NCBI GenBank assembly: GCA_021814085.1
Contig: JAKAJA010000004.1
Coordinates: 1-19,800, forward strand
Origin: Acidobacteriota bacterium
Lineage (GTDB): Bacteria > Acidobacteriota > UBA4820 > DSQY01
Length of the DNA: 19,800 bases
Direction: 5' to 3'
This document shows, in pieces, positions 1 to 7,714 of the stretch. Each line of letters starts with the position of its first letter. Within the stretch, counting starts at the first letter, position 1. The position numbers and the translations under genes were made by a program. The notes below the pieces were generated by a model that was given only the letters and a program-made list of their open reading frames with translations, did not search any database and had not been told where the DNA came from.

Positions 1-515
1 CACCAGCGGGCTTCCCCGACGGGAATCCCGGCGACGAGGCAGAACCAAAGGGCGGAGAGGGGGCTTCCCACGACCACGAAGCCGAGCCAGCCGGCCCAGG
101 TCTTGTCCGGGTTCCAGTGGATGCGGGGACCCTTGAGCGCCATTCCGAAGAGGGTCGCCGCCGCGTCACCGAAGGCGAGCACGGCCCAGGCCGCCGCCGC
201 GACGGCCATAGTATGCCGCCACGTTCCGGCGCCCCTGGCCACGAGGAGAGCGCTCCCGGGGTTCCAGCACAGGACGATGACCACGAGGACGATCGCCGGG
301 TAGCCGATCATCCCAGAGTACCCCCGCGCCTTCTCCTTGGGACGCTCCAGCTTCCTCATGCCGTAGTGGGGGAAGATCCATAGGTTGTGGGCCAGGGCGG
401 CGAGGGCGCAGAGGGCGGCCTGCCAGGGGGAGAGCCAGCGCAGGCACAAGCCGAAGAGGCCCATGGCCATGTGGAGGATCTTTCGCAGGATCTCCCTTCG
501 GACCTCCGCCCTCAT
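1..515 (-). CDS. Diacylglycerol/polyprenol (dolichol/phytol) kinase family protein, 3' end outside window
   Basis: The minus-strand reading frame opens with ATG at 515 behind a purine-rich GGAGGGGGAGGGGGA leader and stays open for 171 codons to the window edge, so the C-terminus is missing. An N-terminal basic segment with RKILH (residues 11-15) is followed by several hydrophobic segments. GDAAAT (116-121) and NPDKTWAG (135-142) follow. These are the hallmarks of CTP-dependent membrane lipid kinases (dolichol, phytol and diacylglycerol kinase DGK1-like), which phosphorylate polyprenols or diacylglycerol in the inner membrane. A CdsA-type cytidylyltransferase is a related alternative, but the RKxxH start and the GDAAA...NPDKTW spacing fit the kinase group better. 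It lies 51 nt downstream of lptD on the same strand, so co-transcription with an LPS-export gene is likely. The substrate cannot be told from sequence. Confidence 0.72.
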   Translation of the reverse strand, partial: MRAEVRREILRKILHMAMGLFGLCLRWLSPWQAALCALAALAHNLWIFPHYGMRKLERPKEKARGYSGMIGYPAIVLVVIVLCWNPGSALLVARGAGTWRHTMAVAAAAWAVLAFGDAAATLFGMALKGPRIHWNPDKTWAGWLGFVVVGSPLSALWFCLVAGIPVGEARW

Positions 516-566
516 TCCCCCTCCCCCTCCGTTCGCCTACTCCCCCACCAAATTGTTCTTTCTAGA

Positions 567-2816
567 TCATGGCGCGTAATTTCCCGTGCCGCCGTTGAGA
601 TCCACGACGGTCCCCGCGCCCTTGAGGCTCACGAGAAACCGGTAGGTCGTGTCCTGGTATAGGCCCTGGGTGCGCTTGCCCACGTCGAACCCGATGGCGA
701 AACAGGAGCCGTGCCACCAGAAGACGAGCCGGAGGTCTCGCCACTCGTTGTTCATGAGGTCCCGCGCCACGAAGGGGTTTATTGTCACCTTCCCGTCCCC
801 GAGGGAAATGCCCGCCGCCAGGCGGACCTCCTTGGCGGGGAGCGCGGTGGTGTAGTTGCTGTACTGGCTCACCCCGAGGTTTCCGCTCCTGAGGTAGGCG
901 AAGCGAATGTAGTCCGCGTCGTCCTTCTCCTTGGGCCTGTAGGTGACGGCGAGGGACTGGCCGTCCATGACGTGGGACAGGATGTTGTAGCGCAGGCGCA
1001 GGTCGGCGCTCCATCGTCCCTCGGGCCACGCGTGAAGCAGGAGGGTCACGGGCGAGTTCTGGCTCGTGTTGAGCCGGTCCACCGACATGGGCAGGCCGAA
1101 GCTGTGTGCCTGGTAAAGGTCCGCGTCGAAGAGGAGGTCCCCCGCCTTGGTGTAGACCCTATTCCGTATCCCGAGCCGCACCTCGTTCTGGTCCAGCGGG
1201 ACCGCGTCCACCTCGTCGTATACGGGGATCCTCACGGCCTGGGCGTCCCGCGAGATGTAGGAATAGGCCAGGTAAGGTTCGATCACGTGCTTGACGCCGG
1301 TCTTGAATTTTCTGTAGAGCCTGGGGCCCGAGACGTCGAGAGAGGCCAGGCCGTAGGTGCGCCAGAGCTGGCCCGCGTCGTACTTCTTGGTGAGTGGGTC
1401 CTTGCTCTGGCCGTAGCCCGTGGCCCTCGCCTCCAGGCGCGGGGTGATGTCGAGCCAGAAGGTGGGGTGGAAGGAGTACTGGGCGAAGGGGTGGATGTCC
1501 ACGCGCCCGTAGGAAATGGAATTCATGACGGGGACGGGCAGGACGTATTCGCCCCACTCCTTATGGAGATACGCGAGGGAGGTCTCGAACCCGCCGTAGA
1601 GGTCCCCGATGAGGGGCTGCAGGCTCGACCTGAACTGGATCTCCGGGGTGGCGGATTGGATGATGTCCCGCCCGAGGGTGAAGTACTCCCTCCGGCGTTC
1701 CGCGAAAACGTTGAGGGAGTAGGGCCCCCACATGCGACTGAGGAAGAGGCGCGAGTCGGTCCCCGAAATGGTGGCTTTGTAGTAGTCCCGCTGGTAGTCC
1801 CGCGGGAAATCGATGTCCGACAGGAGGTTGATATCCGCCACGAAGGACCAGCCGTGGTCGAAGTTCTGGAGGTGGGTCCAGGTGAAATCCCATCGCTTGC
1901 GGTCGTCGGACCTCTGCTTGATATAGTACCCGTGGAACCACCCGTAGGACCTGTCCGAGAGCGCGTACCGGAGCTCCTCGCCGAGGCCCCACCCCTCGTC
2001 GGCGTAGTAGTCGGCGTACACCGTGTCGTCCCACCAGTCGGAGGGCGCGATGAAGAAAGCGGTTGCCACGGTGAAGCCCTTGGAGGTGGAGGAGCCGATC
2101 TGGGGGATGAGGAACCCCGTGCTCCGGTCAGGCTTGATGGGCCAGATGAAATAGGGGCTGTAGAGGATGGGGACATTTCTCACGGCGAACCGGGGGTTGG
2201 TGAGAAAGGCGTAGTTGTCCACGTGGAAGCGGCCCTTGCTCACACGCATGCTCCATGGTGGGACCGCGGCGGCACAAGCCGTAAAGGTTCCCTCGTCAAC
2301 CTCGTACCAGTCGGGGCCGGTCTTCTTAATGGTCGAACCGAACACCGTGAAGTCGCCGTCCTGCTGGACGCCGTAGGCGTCGCGCATGTCGCCCGTCCCG
2401 GCGTTGATGTCGTAGTGAAGCTCGGAGCCCGAGACCGTGAAGTCGTTCCAGTCCACGGAGACCTGGCCCGTGGCCCAGAGGGTTCCCTTCTCGCTGTCGT
2501 AGGTCACCGAGTCGGCGGTGAGGAGCATGCCCCGCGACTCGAAGCGGACGTTGCCCTCGGCCACGTAGATGCCCGGAGAGAGGGTGGTCATCTTGTCGAA
2601 GGTCATGTGGTACTTGGGAGGGCCGGCCTCCTTGGGAGCCTGCGCCCGGCTTGCCTTCTTGCCCTTGGCGGTCTTCCCCTTGCCGGACTTGCCTTCCCCA
2701 CCCAGGCCCGCTTTCGGTGCGGCCTGGGGCACCTTGGGATGCCACGGGATTTCCGTGTACTGCGCCGAGACGGCGCAGCCGAACAGAAGGGCCACCAGGG
2801 CCGCCAGGACCTTCAC
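567..2816 (-). CDS. lptD: LPS-assembly protein LptD (outer-membrane LPS translocon, OstA/Imp)
   Basis: This 749-residue protein should be the outer-membrane beta-barrel that, with the lipoprotein LptE, inserts LPS into the outer leaflet. The GTG start at 2816 overlaps the stop of the upstream Memo gene (GTGA), which indicates translational coupling. Residues 1-18 form a signal peptide (hydrophobic LAALVALLFG, cleavage after VSA). Residues 35-62 are a low-complexity Gly/Lys-rich linker. An OstA-type beta-jellyroll follows (residues about 70-165; repeated GxxxLxADSVxYD-like strands). The LptD barrel comes next and includes YSPYFIWPIKPDRSTGFLIP. The rest is rich in alternating aromatic strands. 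Length is within the family range (about 700-1000). The open frame continues upstream of the GTG, but that part is only the shadow of the Memo gene. No LptE or other Lpt gene is in view. Confidence 0.9.
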   Translation of the reverse strand: MKVLAALVALLFGCAVSAQYTEIPWHPKVPQAAPKAGLGGEGKSGKGKTAKGKKASRAQAPKEAGPPKYHMTFDKMTTLSPGIYVAEGNVRFESRGMLLTADSVTYDSEKGTLWATGQVSVDWNDFTVSGSELHYDINAGTGDMRDAYGVQQDGDFTVFGSTIKKTGPDWYEVDEGTFTACAAAVPPWSMRVSKGRFHVDNYAFLTNPRFAVRNVPILYSPYFIWPIKPDRSTGFLIPQIGSSTSKGFTVATAFFIAPSDWWDDTVYADYYADEGWGLGEELRYALSDRSYGWFHGYYIKQRSDDRKRWDFTWTHLQNFDHGWSFVADINLLSDIDFPRDYQRDYYKATISGTDSRLFLSRMWGPYSLNVFAERRREYFTLGRDIIQSATPEIQFRSSLQPLIGDLYGGFETSLAYLHKEWGEYVLPVPVMNSISYGRVDIHPFAQYSFHPTFWLDITPRLEARATGYGQSKDPLTKKYDAGQLWRTYGLASLDVSGPRLYRKFKTGVKHVIEPYLAYSYISRDAQAVRIPVYDEVDAVPLDQNEVRLGIRNRVYTKAGDLLFDADLYQAHSFGLPMSVDRLNTSQNSPVTLLLHAWPEGRWSADLRLRYNILSHVMDGQSLAVTYRPKEKDDADYIRFAYLRSGNLGVSQYSNYTTALPAKEVRLAAGISLGDGKVTINPFVARDLMNNEWRDLRLVFWWHGSCFAIGFDVGKRTQGLYQDTTYRFLVSLKGAGTVVDLNGGTGNYAP

Positions 2817-3646
2817 GCAACCCCCTTGAAAATCCTCGCGCCCGCGTAGGAGACCACCTCGGCCACATCGCCCGTCACCATGCCCGAGTGCGTGTAGTCG
2901 ACCAGTTCGGCCCGGTCGGCTCCCAGATCGCGGCAAGCGTACAGGGCCGCCACGGCCGGTGCGTACCCGCACATGGAGATGCGCCGCTCCCGAACAACCC
3001 GGTGGAGGGCCGCGGGATCGAGGCGGATCACGGCGTCGAGGGCTGCCGAATCCTTGTCTCGGTTGGTCTTGACGTCTTCGTAGTGGTTCATGTCGCTGGA
3101 CACGACCATGGCCACGGGGCGGCCCGCCCCGGCCACGACCTCGGCCATGGCCTTCCCGAGGGATTCCAGGTCGGACAGGGCATGGGTGCCCACGACTATG
3201 GGCACGAAGGTGAAGTCCCCGAGCATGACCTGGAGAAAGGGCAGCTGCACTTCCACGGCGTGCTCCCGCTCGTGGGCCAGGGCATCGTCCCGCAACGCGG
3301 GGCACGCGGCTCCGAGGGCCCGCGCTAACGCTTCGTCCACGTCCACGTCCCCGAGGGGTGTCCGCCACCGGCCGCCCCATGCGAAGGCCAGCGGCGCTCC
3401 GAGCCCGGTGTGGTTAGGGCAGAGGATGACGAGGGTCTTGGGGAGATTCACGGAGGCGTAGGTCTTGCCCGCCGTGGAGCCGCTGTAGATGTACCCCGCG
3501 TGGGGTACGATGATGGCCAGGGGCGTGACGGGCTCCGCCATGCGGACGAGGAAGCGCTCCACCGCCGTCCTCAGCTGATCGGGATGGCCGGGGTAAAAGG
3601 CCCCTGCCACGGCAGGCATCCTGACCCCCTCCAGACCCTGAGACAT
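2813..3646 (-). CDS. amrB: AmmeMemoRadiSam system protein B / Memo-family protein
   Basis: A 277-residue Memo-like protein related to non-haem iron dioxygenases such as LigB; the bacterial biochemical role is not settled. It begins VRMPAVAGAFYP (residues 8-19), typical of the family. Candidate metal ligands and active-site residues are His49 in VPHAGYIYSG, His79 in CPNHTG, the SSDMNHYED motif and the Cys in MCGYAP; human MEMO1 uses His49, His81, His192 and Cys244. The ATG at 3646 is chosen because GGGGAGGTG lies just upstream; an in-frame ATG at 3697 would precede that ribosome site and add non-family residues. Memo is often found with AMMECR1 and a radical-SAM gene, but neither is adjacent here. 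Its stop overlaps the lptD start by 4 nt, so the two are probably made from one message. Confidence 0.88.
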   Translation of the reverse strand: MSQGLEGVRMPAVAGAFYPGHPDQLRTAVERFLVRMAEPVTPLAIIVPHAGYIYSGSTAGKTYASVNLPKTLVILCPNHTGLGAPLAFAWGGRWRTPLGDVDVDEALARALGAACPALRDDALAHEREHAVEVQLPFLQVMLGDFTFVPIVVGTHALSDLESLGKAMAEVVAGAGRPVAMVVSSDMNHYEDVKTNRDKDSAALDAVIRLDPAALHRVVRERRISMCGYAPAVAALYACRDLGADRAELVDYTHSGMVTGDVAEVVSYAGARIFKGVA

Positions 3647-3687
3647 GGAAACACCTCCCCCCGGGACCAGAGGGGCCCGAGGATTCC

Positions 3688-3716
3688 AACATACCACCCC
3701 CGGCCCTCCGCCTCAA
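3688..3716 (-). promoter_or_regulatory. Putative sigma70-type promoter of the memo-lptD-lipid kinase operon
   Basis: On the minus strand TTGAGG (3716-3711) is separated by 17 nt from TATGTT (3693-3688). Each hexamer matches four of six consensus bases, and the spacing is ideal. A transcript would start near 3681, giving a leader of about 35 nt that contains the Memo ribosome site. The prediction rests only on pattern match. Confidence 0.42.
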
Positions 3717-3753
3717 CGGAGCCGGTCCTTTCGGGGGCGCGGGAACGACCTCT

Positions 3754-5445
3754 TTATTCGAAAGGCTCGAAACCGGGAACTTCTTTGACCAGGAGGGTGG
3801 CCTTGCGGGGAAAGGCCTGCACCTGGAGGCGGAGGTGGTCGCCCGCTTTGGGCGATACGGTCCAGTCCTTGATGAGGACGATGGACCCGGAGCGGGCGGC
3901 CTTCACGGCGAACCGCAGGGTGTGCGTCCCAGCGGTCAGCTCCAGGCTCTCCCGGACCCTGAAGCCCTGCTTCTCCGGGTTGCGCTTGTTGACGGCCCCG
4001 TGGATCTCTTTCTCCACTCTAGGCTCTCCATCCACGAAAATGCCGAATCCTCCCGCCATGATGGGGCCCGCGAGCTCGACGGAGACCTGGGCCATCCCCA
4101 CGACCGCCCTCCCCTCTGGCTGAGCCCTGCCCGAGCCGGAGGGCGGACGGAAGGAGTCCGCGTCCGGCTGTTTCCGATTGGCCGTCGCCTGGCCACCTGC
4201 ACCGGAAGCGGCATGTGGGAGTTCTGACGTCCTGGGTCGGCCGTCCTGGCTCCCTGCTTCCAACCCCGCAGGGGCCACCGTCGGGCCGGGCGGCACCTTG
4301 TGACCCTCCCCCTTTTCCTTTTCCAGCCTGGCTTCTGTCTTGCCGGGCTTAACCTTCGCCTTGCCCGCGAGGCGCATGACCAGGCCACCGGCGACCACGA
4401 GGAGGAGGAAAATGAATACGCCGTAGATCAAAGTGTTGGCCACCACATGCGTCTTCTTCGGGGGAGAGGAAGGTGACACCACTCTGCGCGGAGTCGCTAT
4501 CACCGTTGGATCGAACTTGGCGGCAGGGGGCGCCCCCTCGGAGAGGCCGCCGGCGGCCCTGTTCGGCATCGTTCCCCAGTCCGCAGTGGCATCGGCGGGA
4601 AGGGTGGCTTCACCGGCCATGGCGCCCGTGACCGAGTCGATGGCCAGGACAAGGGATTCGCCATCCGCGTAGCGTTCCTCCCGCCGCTTGGCCAGAAGTC
4701 GCGCGAGGAGGGCGGCGAGCCGGGGGTGCAGACCAAGCTGGTCAATGTCGGGCTGGGGCGAAGAGTGGACGATGTGGTAGCAGATGGTAGACACCGTATC
4801 GCCTTTGAAGGGCCTATCCCCGCTGAGGATCTGGAAGAGGACGACGCCCAGGGAGAAGAGGTCGCTCCGACCGTCCAGGGGCTGGCCGGTGACCTGCTCG
4901 GGGCTCATGAAGTGGGGCGTGCCCAGGATCTCCCCCGTTCGGGTCATGTCGCTCGCCTCGAGGTGGGCCACGCCGAAATCGGTGACCACGGCCCGCCCCT
5001 TGGCGTCCACGAGGATGTTGTCGGGCTTAACGTCCCGGTGCACCACCCCCTGTTCGTGGGCGTAGGCGAGGCCCCGGGCGATCTGACGAGTGAGGGCGAG
5101 AGCTTCCCCGGGCGGAAGGGATCCCCTTGTCTTGAGGAGCTGCCCCAGGCTCACCCCTTCCACGAACTCCATGGCCATGAACGGGGAACCCTCCTCCTCC
5201 CCCATGTCGTAGATGGTCACGACGTTGGGGTGCTGGAGCTTCCCCGCGGCCTTGGCTTCCCGAAAGAACCTCCGGGTGAACTCCGCTCGGCCCTCGGGCG
5301 AGAGCCCTGGAGAGAGGGCGATCTGCTTGATCGCCACGACGCGGTCGATGACGGGATCCCGGGCCTTGTAGACGATGCCCATGGCACCTCGGCCAACCGT
5401 CGCGAGGATTTCATATCGGCCGATTCTCTCCGGTCCGTCGCCCAT
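3754..5445 (-). CDS. Transmembrane eukaryotic-type serine/threonine protein kinase (PknB-like)
   Basis: This 563-residue receptor-like kinase has a complete catalytic domain at residues 11-272. It contains the glycine loop GRGAMGIVY (18-26), Lys40 in VAIKQI, catalytic Asp138 in HRDVKPDN, DFG at 156-158 and SPEQ at 181-184, so it should be active. A Pro/Ser-rich juxtamembrane stretch follows. One membrane helix spans about 338-357, after KKTHVV and before a Lys/Arg-rich segment. The C-terminal part of about 200 residues would be extracytoplasmic: a Gly/Pro/Gln-rich linker and then a beta-rich domain (about 455-563). No PASTA or WD repeat is seen. The ATG at 5445 lacks a clear Shine-Dalgarno and sits 6 nt from a -10 like hexamer. 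No PP2C phosphatase or FHA partner is nearby. Targets are unknown. Confidence 0.88.
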   Translation of the reverse strand: MGDGPERIGRYEILATVGRGAMGIVYKARDPVIDRVVAIKQIALSPGLSPEGRAEFTRRFFREAKAAGKLQHPNVVTIYDMGEEEGSPFMAMEFVEGVSLGQLLKTRGSLPPGEALALTRQIARGLAYAHEQGVVHRDVKPDNILVDAKGRAVVTDFGVAHLEASDMTRTGEILGTPHFMSPEQVTGQPLDGRSDLFSLGVVLFQILSGDRPFKGDTVSTICYHIVHSSPQPDIDQLGLHPRLAALLARLLAKRREERYADGESLVLAIDSVTGAMAGEATLPADATADWGTMPNRAAGGLSEGAPPAAKFDPTVIATPRRVVSPSSPPKKTHVVANTLIYGVFIFLLLVVAGGLVMRLAGKAKVKPGKTEARLEKEKGEGHKVPPGPTVAPAGLEAGSQDGRPRTSELPHAASGAGGQATANRKQPDADSFRPPSGSGRAQPEGRAVVGMAQVSVELAGPIMAGGFGIFVDGEPRVEKEIHGAVNKRNPEKQGFRVRESLELTAGTHTLRFAVKAARSGSIVLIKDWTVSPKAGDHLRLQVQAFPRKATLLVKEVPGFEPFE

Positions 5446-5451
5446 GGTGCG

Positions 5452-5480
5452 AGGATAGTCCTTCGGGATATCCGCGTCAA
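5452..5480 (-). promoter_or_regulatory. Putative promoter of the Ser/Thr kinase gene, implying a leaderless transcript
   Basis: TTGACG (5480-5475) and TATCCT (5457-5452) on the minus strand are 17 nt apart, and the first, second and last bases of the -10 match consensus. Only six bases separate the -10 from the ATG at 5445, so transcription would begin at or next to the start codon. That agrees with the missing ribosome site. Confidence 0.35.
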
Positions 5481-5529
5481 AGGAGTCAGGACAAACGGCC
5501 AGCGAAGGAACTCCCCACGGCTGCAGAGC

Positions 5530-5659
5530 CTGATACCAACTTGCCGTCCGTCGTTTACGTCTCGAAGGCGAGGATACATATCCTCGCCGCGGCCGGGATG
5601 TGTATCCCGGCCCGCAGGAAAGAGTGATTGCTCTAGCATGGAAGGCAAGTTGGTATGAG
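5530..5659. repeat. Palindromic MITE/REP-like element with terminal inverted repeats
   Basis: The ends form a 22-nt imperfect inverted repeat (5530-5551 and 5638-5659, 19 of 22 pairs), with a perfect 13-nt core ATACCAACTTGCC at 5533-5545 and its complement at 5644-5656. Inside lie two strong hairpins side by side: 5567-5588 (10-bp stem GGCGAGGATA) and 5591-5612 (9-bp stem GGCCGGGAT, loop GTGT). A small stem follows at 5621-5634. No coding frame of note is inside. Nested symmetry in an intergenic gap is typical of non-autonomous miniature elements or REP-type repeats. Both cores are flanked by TA, but no longer target duplication is obvious. It fills most of the 341-nt gap between the divergent kinase and cstA genes. 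Confidence 0.55.
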
Positions 5660-5719
5660 ACACCGACGCGAGGGCACTCGTCCTTTGGCCCTCTCCTCGC
5701 CGCGACTGCATCCCCGCGC

Positions 5720-5748
5720 TTGAACTCCCGCCCCGCGGGTGCTAGAAA
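5720..5748 (+). promoter_or_regulatory. Putative sigma70-type promoter of cstA
   Basis: TTGAAC (5720-5725) and TAGAAA (5743-5748) are separated by exactly 17 nt. The start would fall near 5755, about 32 nt before the cstA ATG, leaving room for the GGAGG at 5778-5782. No CRP-like site was recognised by eye. Confidence 0.45.
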
Positions 5749-5786
5749 GAGCGTCTGCGCGACCGGTATCAGACATTGGAGGCCAA

Positions 5787-7631
5787 ATGAACGCTCTCCC
5801 CATCATGCTCGGCGCCCTCTGCGTCTACGCCCTCGGCTACCGCTACTACAGCGCGTTCATCGCGGCAAAGGTCCTGGCCTTGGACGATTCCCGTGTCACG
5901 CCGTCGCACCGGTTCAAGGACGGGCACAATTTCGTCCCCATGAACAAGTGGGTCCTCTTCGGGCACCACTTCGCGGCCATAGCGGGCGCAGGTCCCCTCG
6001 TGGGGCCCGTTCTCGCCGCGCAGTTCGGATACGCTCCCGGGCTCCTCTGGCTTTTGGCCGGCTCCGTCCTCGCGGGATGCGTGCACGATTTCACGGTCCT
6101 TGTGGCTTCCGTCCGGCACAACGGACGGTCCCTCGCCGAGATAGCCCGCATGGAAATCGGCCCCGTGGCGGGCTTCACGGCGGGCGTCGCCATCCTCTTC
6201 ATCATCGTCATCGCCCTGGCCGGCCTCGGTCTCGTGGTCGTGAACGCCCTCGCCGACAGCCCCTGGGGGACCTTCACCATCGCCATGACCATCCCCATCG
6301 CCATCGCCATGGGACTCTACATGTTCAAGCTCAAGCCGGGCTCCATCTCGGGCCCGAGCGCCGCTGGCGTGGCCGCCCTCATCGCCTGCGTCGTGGGCGG
6401 ACGCTGGGTCGCGGTCTCCGTCATGGCGCCCTACTTCACCTTCAACCAGCACCAGCTCACGATCCTAATGGCCATCTACGGGTTCGCCGCATCGGTCCTC
6501 CCCGTCTGGCTCCTCCTGGCGCCCAGGGACTACCTCTCCAGCTACATGAAGATCGGGACCATCGCCGCCCTCGTCCTGGGGGTCCTCATCGTCCACCCGG
6601 ACCTCAAGTTCGAGGCATTCACCAAGTACATCCACGGCGGGGGGCCCATCTTCCCCGGGCCCGTCTTCCCCTTCGTCTTCATCATCATCATGTGCGGGGC
6701 CATCTCCGGGTTCCACGCCCTCGTCTCCTCGGGGACGACCCCAAAAATGCTGGACAAGGAGAAACAGGCACGGTTCATCGGGTACGGCGCGATGGCCATG
6801 GAGAGCCTCGTTGGGATCGTTGCCCTCATCGCCGCCTGCTCCCTCCACCCCGCGGACTACTACGCCATAAACCTCAGCCCCGAGAAGTTCGCCGCCCTGG
6901 GCATGACCCCGGTGAACCTGGCGGAGCTGAGTTCGGAGGTGGGCGAGAACATCGCGGGACGCTCGGGCGGCGCCGTCTCCCTGGCCGTGGGCATGGCTCA
7001 GATCTTCTCGGGCATCCCCGGGATGAAAAGCCTCATGAGCTACTGGTACCACTTCGCCATCATGTTCGAGGCGCTATTCATCCTGACGACCATCGACGCC
7101 GGAACACGGGTGGGACGGTTTCTCCTGCAGGAGTTCCTGGGGAATTTCTACAAGCCCTTCTCCAACCCCAGCTGGCTGCCGGGGGCGGTCTTCACCACGA
7201 CGGCCATCGTGTTCGGATGGGCCTATTTCATCTACACGGGCTCCGTGTCCACCATCTGGCCCATGTTCGGCATCGCCAACCAGCTCCTGGCCATCGTGGC
7301 CTTGGCGGTGGTCACGACCTTCCTGGTAAACAGCGGCAAGGCCCGCTACGCATGGGTGACCCTTCTTCCCATGTGCTTCGTCGTGACCACCACCATGACC
7401 GCCGGCGCCCTGACCATCAGGAACACGTTCCTTCCCCTCGCCAGGACACCCGGCAAGGCTTTTCAGGGGTACCTCAACACCTCCCTCACGGTGATCATGA
7501 TGGCCGCCGTCATCATCATCCTCGCCGACGCCGCCCGAAGGTGTTGGGCCACCCATCGCGGCAAGCCCCTCCCGCCGCAATCGGGCGGACGGCCCGAGGT
7601 GAGGGAGGGCGTCCCGCAAAGGTGTTGCTGA
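5787..7631 (+). CDS. cstA: Carbon starvation protein A (CstA/BtsT-family transporter)
   Basis: A 614-residue polytopic inner-membrane protein with well over a dozen hydrophobic segments. The N-terminal region is diagnostic of CstA: GYRYYSAFIAAKVLALDDSR, then HNFVPMNKWVLFGHHFAAIAGAGPLVGPVLAAQFGYAPG. E. coli members take up peptides (CstA) or pyruvate (BtsT/CstA). Which substrate applies here cannot be read from sequence. It is shorter than the roughly 700-residue E. coli proteins, but similar lengths are common elsewhere. The ATG at 5787 has GGAGG four bases upstream, so the open frame before it (from 5739) is not used. The gene is monocistronic, bounded by a palindromic element and promoter upstream and a 14-bp hairpin downstream. 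No BtsS/BtsR-type two-component pair or YbdD-like small partner is adjacent. Confidence 0.92.
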   Translation: MNALPIMLGALCVYALGYRYYSAFIAAKVLALDDSRVTPSHRFKDGHNFVPMNKWVLFGHHFAAIAGAGPLVGPVLAAQFGYAPGLLWLLAGSVLAGCVHDFTVLVASVRHNGRSLAEIARMEIGPVAGFTAGVAILFIIVIALAGLGLVVVNALADSPWGTFTIAMTIPIAIAMGLYMFKLKPGSISGPSAAGVAALIACVVGGRWVAVSVMAPYFTFNQHQLTILMAIYGFAASVLPVWLLLAPRDYLSSYMKIGTIAALVLGVLIVHPDLKFEAFTKYIHGGGPIFPGPVFPFVFIIIMCGAISGFHALVSSGTTPKMLDKEKQARFIGYGAMAMESLVGIVALIAACSLHPADYYAINLSPEKFAALGMTPVNLAELSSEVGENIAGRSGGAVSLAVGMAQIFSGIPGMKSLMSYWYHFAIMFEALFILTTIDAGTRVGRFLLQEFLGNFYKPFSNPSWLPGAVFTTTAIVFGWAYFIYTGSVSTIWPMFGIANQLLAIVALAVVTTFLVNSGKARYAWVTLLPMCFVVTTTMTAGALTIRNTFLPLARTPGKAFQGYLNTSLTVIMMAAVIIILADAARRCWATHRGKPLPPQSGGRPEVREGVPQRCC

Positions 7632-7658
7632 GTGAAATGTGTTCGAGAGCGATTCACG

Positions 7659-7689
7659 CGAGAAGGCCCGCGGAACGCGGGCCTTCTCG
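7659..7689. terminator. Perfect 14-bp hairpin between convergent genes, likely bidirectional terminator
   Basis: CGAGAAGGCCCGCG (7659-7672), loop GAA, then the exact complement (7676-7689). It sits between the ends of cstA (7631) and the convergent gene ending at 7715. There is no T-run on either side, so it may act with Rho or mainly protect 3' ends. Confidence 0.6.
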
Positions 7690-7714
7690 TGTCCGTACGC
7701 GAAGCGGGAACCGC

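Noticed and set aside
711..2849. A 712-codon open frame on the plus strand
   Set aside because: It lies wholly antisense to lptD. The protein has no family motif and is rich in Val, Gly, Glu and Arg in a way typical of third-position GC shadows.
2817..3380. N-terminal extension of lptD
   Set aside because: That stretch is the shadow of the Memo gene. The signal peptide begins right at the GTG at 2816.
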